Assembly (NCBI GenBank): GCA_023436075.1
Contig: JAEZKS010000255.1
Span: 1 to 5,199 of the forward strand
DNA length: 5,199 nucleotides
Origin: Methanobacteriota archaeon
GTDB lineage: Archaea > Halobacteriota > Methanocellia > Methanocellales > Methanocellaceae
Reading direction: 5' to 3'
Shown here piece after piece: positions 1 to 5,199 of the stretch. The translations under genes and the position numbers were made by a program. Within the stretch, counting starts at the first letter, position 1. Each line of letters starts with the position of its first letter. A model generated the notes under the pieces. That model was not told where the DNA came from. It saw nothing but the letters and a program-made list of their open reading frames with translations, and did not search any database.

Positions 1-279
1 ACTCCTATCCTGTCGATCGGCGAGACGTTCGGCATAGTGACTAACTTCATGCTCGGCTTCGGCATCGTGTTCCAGGTGCCGCTGATCATCATGCTCGCCG
101 TGCGCATGCAGATCGTCAGGCGGGATACACTGGCGAAGGGACGCATCGGCGTGTACGGGCTGCTGTTTGCTTTCGCCATGTTCATCTCGCCGGACCCTAC
201 CTTTTTCTCTCAGCTCATCATGCTTGCCATCCTCGCGGTGCTGTTCGAGATCGGGCTGTTCCTCTCAAAGTTCATTTAG
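1..279 (+). CDS. tatC: Sec-independent protein translocase TatC, C-terminal part (5' truncated by window edge)
   Basis: This is the last 92 codons of TatC, the polytopic membrane subunit that recognises twin-arginine signal peptides and recruits TatA-type subunits to export folded proteins. Reading frame 1 is open from the first base to TAG at 277-279. The GTG at position 37 is internal and not a real start, because homologous sequence continues upstream of it. Three hydrophobic segments are visible and match transmembrane helices 4, 5 and 6 of the six-helix family. They carry family hallmarks: GIVFQVPL in helix 4, SPDPTFFSQL between helices 5 and 6, and the ending LFEIGLFLSKFI, very close to E. 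coli TatC LFEIGVFFSRFY as I remember it. Helix 4 has Gln (codon 73-75) where E. coli TatC has Glu170. The protein ends normally. Directly downstream on the same strand is a Tat-dependent hydrogenase operon, the likely main client, but a large inverted repeat separates them. Confidence 0.93.
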   Translation, partial: TPILSIGETFGIVTNFMLGFGIVFQVPLIIMLAVRMQIVRRDTLAKGRIGVYGLLFAFAMFISPDPTFFSQLIMLAILAVLFEIGLFLSKFI

Positions 280-482
280 AGGTCTCGGAGGTTTCTTTTA
301 GAGGACGCAGAGGGATTTTCACCACAGAGGACACCGGGTACACAGAGGATCTTTAGAAAGAAGCTGACATTAGCCCTTATTTTTAATCGTCCTCTGTGTA
401 CCTCTGTGTCCTTCGTGTACCCGGTGGTGAAAATCCCTCTGCGTCCTCGAAAGTACCTCTAAAAGAAACCTCTGGAACCTCT
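278..482. repeat. Large imperfect inverted repeat with CACAGAGG-type arms (hairpin, possible MITE-like element)
   Basis: Two long arms flank a loop of about 40 nt (350-389). Perfectly complementary blocks are 288-304 with 456-472 (17 bp), 301-325 with 424-448 (25 bp), 334-343 with 415-424 (10 bp) and 339-349 with 390-400 (11 bp). The outer ends 278-291 and 469-482 match at 11 of 14 positions. Some blocks share bases because short words (GAGG, CACAGAGG, TACAC) recur within each arm, so slipped pairings are possible. The right arm has about 11 extra nt (around 449-455) and further extra bases at 401-414. The left end overlaps the TAG stop of tatC, and no open reading frame of note lies inside. 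As RNA it would form a very stable hairpin that could end or protect the tatC transcript. It could also be a non-autonomous mobile or intergenic repeat; from memory, CACAGAGG-rich intergenic sequences occur in many genomes, but I could not check copy number. Confidence 0.85.
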
Positions 483-496
483 GTTATCTCATTATA

Positions 497-512
497 CGAA
501 AAGGCTTTTAAG
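497..512 (+). promoter_or_regulatory. Candidate archaeal promoter P1 (BRE + TATA) of hydrogenase operon
   Basis: A purine-rich CGAAAAGG (497-504) resembling the archaeal BRE is followed at once by a TATA-like CTTTTAAG (505-512). By the usual spacing of about 26 nt, transcription would begin near 535, giving a leader of roughly 43 nt before the ATG at 578. It lies just outside the inverted repeat, in an AT-rich patch. This is inference from motif shape only. Confidence 0.4.
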
Positions 513-520
513 AGTTAGCG

Positions 521-536
521 CGAAAAGGGTATACAT
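521..536 (+). promoter_or_regulatory. Candidate archaeal promoter P2 (BRE + TATA) of hydrogenase operon
   Basis: The same octamer CGAAAAGG recurs at 521-528, exactly 24 bp after its first copy, and is again followed directly by a TATA-like stretch, GTATACAT (529-536). The predicted transcription start is near 559, with a leader of about 19 nt that would include the GGTG ribosome binding site at 569-572. P1 and P2 could be tandem promoters, or only one may be used. Confidence 0.4.
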
Positions 537-577
537 TAATCGAAACGAACGTTCCGGGCTTTGCGCTCGGTGGTGGG

Positions 578-1765
578 ATGGATACGGACAGTGAGATGGA
601 CGGCGCCGGCCGGACGACATTTGGCAGGCGGACCTTTTTAGGGATGGCTGCGGCGGTAGGAGCGGCAGCGTTCCTGGCAGGTAATGCTTCGCAGGTAGCG
701 GCGGCGATCACAGGCTCCGGCAAGAAAATACTATGGCTACGGGGGATCGGCTGCGGAGGCTGCACAGCCTCGTTCTTGAACGGGGGCAACCCGGATGTGC
801 TGGCGGCCATCCAGAGTATCGGAGTTGACCTTGCGTACCATGAAGGCCTGATGCCACAGCAGGGCATCGTCGTCGACGGTAATAAAATGAACACGGACAA
901 ATTCAACTCTATCTCACGCATGGACAATATCATTAACTCAGGCGGATACGTGCTGCTCATCGAAGGGGCTATCCCCAACGGCCCGGACGGCACTGGCAGG
1001 TACAGTACAATTATGAGGACAGTGTCTGGTGGAAATGACGCGGCCGTAGACACACCCCTGAAGGATATAGTCAAGGACGCCGCCGAACACGCCGATGCAA
1101 TCGTGGCGGTCGGTACCTGCGCCTCGTTCGGAGGCATCTCGGCCGCGAGCGGGTCTGTTACGGATGCCCGCGGGATCGCCTTCACTGGCTCGTCGCGGTT
1201 CAAGGGTATCCTCGGAGAGCTGGGAGTGAAGCGCGACGTGATCAATGTGCCGGGGTGCCCGATGCACCCGGACTGGCTGCTGCTGACACTGGCCGACGTA
1301 GTCACTGGCGCAGAGGTGCCGACTGATGATTACCGCAGGCCGATCGCTTTCTTTCCGCAGGACCCGATCCACACGTCCTGCCTCCGCCGTGGCTACTACG
1401 ATACGGGCCGCAGGGACGGGAACTTCGCTGAAGGCCACTGCCTGTACAACCTGGGCTGCAAAGGTCCGATCGCCTATGCAGACTGCCCTACGCGCCGGTG
1501 GAATGGGGGCGTGAGCATGTGTACCCAGGCTGGAGCCCCGTGTATCGCGTGCGTGGAGCCGGAGTTCCCGGATGCGTTCTCGCCATTCTTCACCCGCACC
1601 GAAGGGCGCAGTATCATCTCCGGCATCGACGTCGACACGGGCGCAAAGGTCATACTGGGCGCGGCGGTGCTCGGTGCCGGCCTGCACGCAGTCAAGCGCA
1701 TTGCCATCGGTGAAAACGACCGCGAGGAAGAGCCCGTGAAAGAAAAGGGCAAGAGGGGACTATAG
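578..1765 (+). CDS. [NiFe]-hydrogenase small subunit, group 1 membrane-bound type, Tat-exported
   Basis: This 395-residue electron-transfer subunit of an uptake hydrogenase carries electrons from the NiFe site to a membrane cytochrome. ATG 578 is chosen because no start codon lies upstream in frame before the TAA at 509, and GGTG (569-572) sits 5 nt ahead; Met7 (596) is the alternative. Residues 16-22 are GRRTFLG, a twin-arginine signal, followed by a hydrophobic region and an Ala-rich cleavage region near residues 40-44. Proximal cluster ligands are C59, C62, C181 (GTCASFGG) and C227 (PGCPMHP). Distal cluster ligands are H265, C268, C288 and C294. Medial cluster ligands are C303, C322 and C325, with an extra C315 where most relatives have Pro. 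Gly61 lies in the CGGC motif, so the supernumerary Cys of oxygen-tolerant enzymes is missing. Residues ~357-373 form a C-terminal membrane anchor, followed by a charged tail. Resembles VhoG/VhtG and HyaA in layout. The stop abuts the large-subunit start. Confidence 0.96.
   Translation: MDTDSEMDGAGRTTFGRRTFLGMAAAVGAAAFLAGNASQVAAAITGSGKKILWLRGIGCGGCTASFLNGGNPDVLAAIQSIGVDLAYHEGLMPQQGIVVDGNKMNTDKFNSISRMDNIINSGGYVLLIEGAIPNGPDGTGRYSTIMRTVSGGNDAAVDTPLKDIVKDAAEHADAIVAVGTCASFGGISAASGSVTDARGIAFTGSSRFKGILGELGVKRDVINVPGCPMHPDWLLLTLADVVTGAEVPTDDYRRPIAFFPQDPIHTSCLRRGYYDTGRRDGNFAEGHCLYNLGCKGPIAYADCPTRRWNGGVSMCTQAGAPCIACVEPEFPDAFSPFFTRTEGRSIISGIDVDTGAKVILGAAVLGAGLHAVKRIAIGENDREEEPVKEKGKRGL
1753..1758 (+). 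promoter_or_regulatory. Ribosome binding site of the large subunit, inside the small-subunit end
   Basis: GAGGGG lies 7 nt before ATG 1766 and within the last codons of the small-subunit gene. Together with the zero-base gap between stop and start, it supports this start and suggests translational coupling, which would keep the two subunits at equal amounts. Confidence 0.7.
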
Positions 1766-3571
1766 ATGGTCAAGATAACCATCGATCCAGTTACGAGGGC
1801 TGCGAGCGGGCTGCGCTTCGAGGTAGACATGAAGGACGGCTCCGTGGTGGACGCCCGGTGCTCGGGCACGTCTTACCGCGGCTTCGAGCAAATGCTCATC
1901 GGCCGGAACCCGACAGATGCGGTCTACTTCACCCAGCGGGTGTGCGGCATGTGCTCCGCTCCACATGCGACCGCGGCAGCCGGCGCGATAGAGAGCCTCT
2001 GCGGGGCGACTGGAACGGTGCCCAAGGACGCGCTGGTGATCCGCAATATCCTGAACGGGTTGACCTGGATCCGCAGCCACGTCGAAAACCTGTACCTCTC
2101 CTTCCTGCCCGATCTCAACGACCCGTTCTACAGCAGCACGCTGAGTAACACGGATACGGGCACTGCGCTGCTGAGGGAGCTTGCCGTCCGGTTCAACGCC
2201 CCGGGCTATGCCTCGGCATCCTCGACGACGCCCGGCTCTGCATATGCCGATGCGATCAGGTGCATCAAGCTCATCAGCGATACGGAAGCGATCCTGTCCG
2301 GGCGCTCCCCCCACGGGCCGGCCATCGTGCCCGGTGGCGTCACGGCACGGCCGACGGCCACTGATCTGTATCGCCTGAAGACCAACTACACCGGCATCAT
2401 GGAATTCCTGGAACGCAGGTTCACGACGCCGCTCACGCCGGGTCAGTGGCTGGACCTCACGCACGGTAAGGCTGACGACTCCAGCTATAGGCCTGACCCG
2501 AACTACATTCTAGGCTACCTGCACTCGCTCCCGACGAAGAGTCTCTCGGAGGAGAATGGCTGGAATGACATGCTCCTCTTTACCGCCTTCTGTTCTGAGA
2601 TGATGAGCAACTCCCTCTCGCTCCTGGCGCACGTCGAGCTGGACACGATCGGCGGATACCCGATGCTGGACACGCTGGTCGGCTATCTCAACAGCAATGC
2701 TTTCTACCGGGTGCGCGATGATAACGGCGCATTTAAGGACGGCTACGTGCCCATAGGCAGCGAAAATGCCAGCTCGTACCGGATACAATCGGGCTTCACG
2801 CCCGGGGGCATGTCAAACCTCTTCGCTGTTGCCGAACAGGTGGACCCGGCACAGATCGTGGAGAAGGTCAACAGCTCGTTCTATTCCTACGGGGATGGAA
2901 AGGTGTCGCTGCCACCGACCGACGGGGAGACCAGCCCGCTGACGGGCAAGACAGACATCGACTATGCTGGCAGGAAGTACAGCTTTGTCAAGGCGCCGCG
3001 CTACGGCAATGTGCCCTGCGAGGTCGGGCCCATGTCCCGGATGATCAATACGAGAGAGCCGTTCATCTTTAACATCATGAGGATGCTGTACGAAAGCAAC
3101 TCCGGGCGCACGGATAGCAAGAGCTACCTGATGACCAGCGTCTACTCGCGTGTCCTCTCGCGGATGCAGGAGACACTGACGGTGTCCCGGATGCTCGGGG
3201 AGTGGATCAATAACGATCTCGAGATACACAGCGATGCCAGAAGGTACTGCACGCCCGTGTCGATCGGGTCCGGCCGGACTGGCGCGTGCCTGATCGAAGC
3301 CCCGAGGGGCACACTGGGCCACTGGATACGACTGGACGATAACGGCAGGATTGCAAATTATCAGATCGTGTCTCCCACCACCTGGAACGCATCGCCCAGA
3401 GACATTGATGCGAATTACGGCCCCATGGAGCTGGCATCGATCGGGATCAAGACCACTCCCCGTGGCAACCTGCCTGGATCGGAGGGGAATCCCCTCAGCC
3501 TGTACCACATCATCCGGTCCTTTGATCCGTGCGTATCGTGTGCGGTTCATGCCATCAGAGGGAAACGATGA
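1766..3571 (+). CDS. [NiFe]-hydrogenase large (catalytic) subunit, group 1
   Basis: This 601-residue subunit holds the NiFe(CN)2CO centre and oxidises H2 to protons and electrons. It has no signal peptide and should be carried through Tat bound to the small subunit. Visible motifs: DPVTR at 7-11; RGFE at 38-41; R58-V-C60-G-M-C63-S-A-P-H67, the N-terminal nickel-binding pair; SGRSPHGPAIVPGGVT in the middle; KAPRYGNVPCEVGPMSR; EAPRGTLGHWIR followed by YQIVSPTTWN; and DPCVSCAVH at 587-595 with nickel ligands C589 and C592. The length fits the family. Two oddities are visible. The usual RIEGHL after DPVTR reads RAASGL, so the conserved glutamate is Ala13. Only six residues (AIRGKR) follow H595, the expected site of maturation protease cleavage. 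The gene begins directly after the small-subunit stop, and its TGA overlaps the ATG of the cytochrome gene. Function as an H2-uptake enzyme is strongly supported; the exact subgroup is not. Confidence 0.97.
   Translation: MVKITIDPVTRAASGLRFEVDMKDGSVVDARCSGTSYRGFEQMLIGRNPTDAVYFTQRVCGMCSAPHATAAAGAIESLCGATGTVPKDALVIRNILNGLTWIRSHVENLYLSFLPDLNDPFYSSTLSNTDTGTALLRELAVRFNAPGYASASSTTPGSAYADAIRCIKLISDTEAILSGRSPHGPAIVPGGVTARPTATDLYRLKTNYTGIMEFLERRFTTPLTPGQWLDLTHGKADDSSYRPDPNYILGYLHSLPTKSLSEENGWNDMLLFTAFCSEMMSNSLSLLAHVELDTIGGYPMLDTLVGYLNSNAFYRVRDDNGAFKDGYVPIGSENASSYRIQSGFTPGGMSNLFAVAEQVDPAQIVEKVNSSFYSYGDGKVSLPPTDGETSPLTGKTDIDYAGRKYSFVKAPRYGNVPCEVGPMSRMINTREPFIFNIMRMLYESNSGRTDSKSYLMTSVYSRVLSRMQETLTVSRMLGEWINNDLEIHSDARRYCTPVSIGSGRTGACLIEAPRGTLGHWIRLDDNGRIANYQIVSPTTWNASPRDIDANYGPMELASIGIKTTPRGNLPGSEGNPLSLYHIIRSFDPCVSCAVHAIRGKR
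3558..3562 (+). promoter_or_regulatory. Ribosome binding site deciding the cytochrome b start
   Basis: GAGGG lies 5 nt before ATG 3568, whereas the in-frame ATG at 3529 would overlap the conserved C-terminal DPCVSCAVH codons of the large subunit and add a non-family N-terminus. The ATG at 3568 overlaps the large-subunit TGA (3569-3571), a classic coupled arrangement. Confidence 0.75.
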
Positions 3572-4290
3572 ATGATAAGAACCGGCTGATCGTTACCCGG
3601 CACACGACGCTTGAGCGCCTGTCCCACTACGCGAATATCCTGTCGCTTGCCGGCCTGGCTGCCAGCGGCTTCATCATATATCTGGGGCTGCCGTACCTCG
3701 ATTACGCGGACGCACACGTCATCCACATCCTTTGTGCCGCCGTCTTCCTGGCGATCAACTGGATTGTCATACCCTACTCGATCATCGTCGACCGTCGTCT
3801 CGGAGAGTTCGGGTTTACGCTATCAGACCTGCGTCGGCTGGGCGGAGTCATCAGCAACTTTTTCACCGGCTCGGAATACCCCCGGTATACGATCTACGAC
3901 GAGCGGAAAGGCCGGTTCAAGAACAGGCTCCACCCGGTAACCAAGCTCTTGCTCTACTCGCACTACGTCGCCCTGTTCGTGGTGACCGTGACGGGAGTCG
4001 TGCTATACTCGACGAGACTGTCAGTGATCGGCATCAACATCTCTAACATCATCCTCACGGTGCTCGATTTCGTGTCGCCGCTCCTCGCGCTCTCCGGGAT
4101 CGGGCTTGCCCGTGTACTGCACCTGGCTGCCGCCTACTGGTTCATCATCGAAGTCGTCCTGCACGCCGGAATGGTACAACTCGACCCCAGGAAATTCCAG
4201 CACATAAAGTCCATGTTCATCAGCGGAAAAGAGGATCTGATGACCGATCCGACCGCCGAGATACTGAACGCGCTCGAGGATGACGATTGA
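3568..4290 (+). CDS. Hydrogenase-associated membrane cytochrome b (HyaC/VhtC-like)
   Basis: This 240-residue integral membrane protein anchors the hydrogenase dimer and passes its electrons through b-type hemes to a membrane carrier, methanophenazine in Vht-type methanogen systems or a quinone in bacteria. Hydrophobic segments lie at about 22-42, 50-74, 131-148 and 180-203, with another hydrophobic stretch at 152-178. The N-terminus RHTTLERLSHYAN resembles the helix 1 entry of the cytochrome b561 and formate dehydrogenase gamma families. Likely heme ligands are H20, H53 (or H50), H185 and H199. The 14-residue spacing of H185 and H199 matches the helix 4 pair of the known di-heme hydrogenase cytochromes (H186 and H200 in Wolinella HydC, from memory). 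HPVTKLLLYSH followed by TGVVLY is also typical. The C-terminal 35 residues are soluble and acidic (ending EDDD). Start 3568 is chosen for its GAGGG site and ATGA overlap. No protease gene (hyaD/vhtD) follows on this strand. Confidence 0.92.
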   Translation: MNDKNRLIVTRHTTLERLSHYANILSLAGLAASGFIIYLGLPYLDYADAHVIHILCAAVFLAINWIVIPYSIIVDRRLGEFGFTLSDLRRLGGVISNFFTGSEYPRYTIYDERKGRFKNRLHPVTKLLLYSHYVALFVVTVTGVVLYSTRLSVIGINISNIILTVLDFVSPLLALSGIGLARVLHLAAAYWFIIEVVLHAGMVQLDPRKFQHIKSMFISGKEDLMTDPTAEILNALEDDD

Positions 4291-4445
4291 GCAGTTATAC
4301 CGATCCGTAGCCGAGTAAAAGCGATGAGAAACGAGCCAGGTAATCGTCGCGAGCCCTGCCCAAGAAATTTTAACACACGCGCGCGACCGGGCGCAGGGTC
4401 ATCATGTTAATGCCGCCCACACTATCTATGCGAGATATCGTTTAG
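4291..4445. other. Convergent intergenic region, 155 bp, no gene seen
   Basis: This gap lies between the 3' ends of the cytochrome b gene and mobA. It holds an AT-rich patch AAATTTTAA (about 4366-4373) that could serve as a weak terminator for either strand, a possible 6 bp stem (4354-4359 with 4393-4398) too weak to call, and a GC-rich alternating run near 4378-4386. No convincing open reading frame or RNA is visible. Confidence 0.5.
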
Positions 4446-5045
4446 TCAAGAAGATGGCATGTCCTCGGCCCGGTTGATGTTGCGGAAGGTCTTCAGCTCC
4501 GGATCGACTACCCTTATCTCGTCGAAAGGCACGTAGGCTACGTTTTTCAGGTACTTGAGCGGGGAAGCGATCCTGTGCTCACCCTTGTGCAGCGACTCCT
4601 CGACGGCCGCGATCATCGGCTCTCGTCGGTAGACGGCGTGGAGAGGCTCAAGGAAGTCATTGGGACCTAGAGGGACTGCTGCATCGTGGCCTCTGGCCTT
4701 TTCGAAGAGAAAATCGATCGCCCGTGAGTTGAGGTACGGCATGTCGCAGGCCGCAATGAACACGTATTCGCCCCGTGCCATTTTCAGGGACTCGAGCACA
4801 CCCGCCAGCGGGCCGACGCCGTGCAGCCGATCGTATGCAAAGATCTGGCTGCCTTCGCCGAGAAACGGGAAGACAAGGTCGCGCTGCCGCTCGTCCCGTA
4901 CGGAGACGATGAGCTCGTCCACTACAGGAAGCAGCGCCTCCCGGACCCTGCAGATCATGGGCTTGCCGTCCACGGCTCTCAGCGACTTCTCCCCGCCGCC
5001 GAAGCGCGTCGACCGGCCTCCGGCCAGAATGATGCCCGACCTCAA
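4446..5045 (-). CDS. mobA: Molybdenum cofactor guanylyltransferase MobA
   Basis: This 199-residue cytoplasmic nucleotidyltransferase joins GMP from GTP to molybdopterin, forming the guanine dinucleotide cofactor used by molybdenum or tungsten enzymes such as formate and formylmethanofuran dehydrogenases. The family signature is clear: LAGGRSTRFGGGEK at 7-20 (nucleotide-binding loop with catalytic Lys20), GVGPLAGVLESL at 76-87, the metal-binding AACDMP at 98-103 (Asp101), EPLHAVY, and FRNIN at 187-191 near the end. The length is normal. The chosen start is TTG at 5045-5043, because MRSGIILAGG is the expected N-terminus and no ATG or GTG is available in frame close upstream. Only a weak GGTG lies ahead of it, while a TATA box sits where a leaderless mRNA would begin. 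It converges with the hydrogenase operon. Hydrogenases need no molybdopterin, so the adjacency does not show shared function. Confidence 0.95.
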   Translation of the reverse strand: MRSGIILAGGRSTRFGGGEKSLRAVDGKPMICRVREALLPVVDELIVSVRDERQRDLVFPFLGEGSQIFAYDRLHGVGPLAGVLESLKMARGEYVFIAACDMPYLNSRAIDFLFEKARGHDAAVPLGPNDFLEPLHAVYRREPMIAAVEESLHKGEHRIASPLKYLKNVAYVPFDEIRVVDPELKTFRNINRAEDMPSS

Positions 5046-5068
5046 CGCACCGACATAATGATCGAAGA

Positions 5069-5085
5069 GATATAAATGTTTTAGC
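5069..5085 (-). promoter_or_regulatory. Archaeal BRE/TATA promoter of mobA
   Basis: On the minus strand GCTAAAACA (5085-5077, BRE-like and A-rich) runs into TTTATATC (5076-5069), a near-ideal archaeal TATA box. The box centre is about 27 nt ahead of the TTG start of mobA, so transcription should begin at or within a few bases of the start codon. The box sits in the short gap after the upstream gene stop at 5096, so mobA probably has its own promoter. Confidence 0.65.
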
Positions 5086-5095
5086 GGACACGATC

Positions 5096-5199
5096 TCAGA
5101 GGAAGAACAGATAATAGATGAGCATGGCCAGCAGTCCGGTGATCAGCGTGGCGGCGAAGTTCACGCCGGCGTTAGACAATAGTTTGCGCTGCTGCAGCG
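5096..5199 (-). CDS. C-terminal end of an unidentified membrane protein (truncated by window edge)
   Basis: On the minus strand one frame is open from the window edge to TGA at 5098-5096 and encodes about 34 residues, beginning LQQRKLLSNAGVN and continuing into a hydrophobic helix that ends IYYLFFL. The other two minus frames are closed by stop codons within this stretch. The pattern is a short polar, basic loop followed by one final transmembrane helix with a very short tail. I do not recognise the family. The Asn-then-GLLA pattern faintly recalls the last helix of CrcB-type fluoride channels, but this is too little to assign. It ends 50 bp before the start of mobA on the same strand, and the mobA TATA box lies in that gap. 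Confidence 0.6.
   Translation of the reverse strand, partial: LQQRKLLSNAGVNFAATLITGLLAMLIYYLFFL

Noticed and set aside
280..482. CRISPR array suggested by recurring CACAGAGG words
   Set aside because: The repeated words are short, irregularly spaced and arranged as inverted arms around one loop, not as direct repeats with uniform spacers.
508..1305. 265-codon minus-strand open frame opposite the small subunit
   Set aside because: It lies entirely antisense to a gene with clear family motifs, is Ser/Pro/Ala-rich without recognisable domains, and has no archaeal promoter of its own that I can see. It is a shadow of GC-biased third positions.
1760..3550. Long minus-strand open frames (1760-2464 and 2813-3550) opposite the large subunit
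   Set aside because: Arg-, Ala- and Val-rich translations without family features, fully covered by the well-supported large-subunit gene on the other strand.
3529..3567. Upstream ATG extension of the cytochrome b gene
   Set aside because: It would add 13 residues encoded inside the DPCVSCAVH region of the large subunit. The ATG at 3568 has a good GAGGG site and the typical ATGA overlap.
4354..4398. Possible hairpin terminator CCCTGC with GCAGGG between cytochrome b and mobA
   Set aside because: Only 6 bp of perfect stem with a loop over 30 nt, and no T-run directly after it on either strand.
4324..4410. A 28-codon plus-strand ORF starting at ATG 4324 in the convergent gap
   Set aside because: Short, Arg/Pro-rich, without a ribosome binding site or family resemblance; it reads as chance.
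4660..5075. Plus-strand open frames opposite mobA
   Set aside because: Antisense shadows of the clearly recognisable mobA gene, without domain features.

Overview
The window looks like a moderately GC-rich archaeal chromosome segment. BRE/TATA-type promoter elements precede two of the genes, GGTG and GAGG-type ribosome binding sites occur, and the main operon has the small subunit, large subunit, cytochrome b order of methanogen membrane-bound (Vho/Vht-type) hydrogenases. A euryarchaeote related to the methanogens is my best guess. The sequence alone does not fix the lineage, and no rRNA or tRNA gene is present.

Layout: (1) 1-279 (+) is the 3' end of tatC, the core receptor of the twin-arginine translocase. 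(2) 278-482 is a large imperfect inverted repeat, about 205 bp, that starts at the tatC stop codon. (3) About 497-577 holds probable archaeal promoters. (4) 578-4290 (+) is a tightly packed three-gene operon: a Tat-exported [NiFe]-hydrogenase small subunit, its large subunit (0 bp gap), and a membrane cytochrome b (4 bp overlap). (5) 4291-4445 is a short non-coding gap between convergent genes. (6) 4446-5045 (-) is mobA, the molybdenum cofactor guanylyltransferase, with a TATA box placed so that its mRNA may be leaderless. (7) 5096-5199 (-) is the last ~34 codons of a membrane protein I cannot name with confidence.

How the genes fit together: the small subunit has an RRTFLG twin-arginine signal, so the folded small-large dimer should cross the membrane through a Tat pore, and a TatC gene lies directly upstream. 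Outside the cell, the large subunit would split H2 at its NiFe centre. Electrons would pass through three Fe-S clusters of the small subunit to the cytochrome b hemes and on to a membrane carrier such as methanophenazine or a quinone. The most interesting details are residue-level departures from the textbook group 1 enzyme. A cysteine replaces the usual proline near the medial cluster, which predicts [4Fe-4S] instead of [3Fe-4S]. The N-terminal proton-gate glutamate of the large subunit is absent. The cleavable C-terminal tail is very short, and no maturation protease gene follows in the operon.
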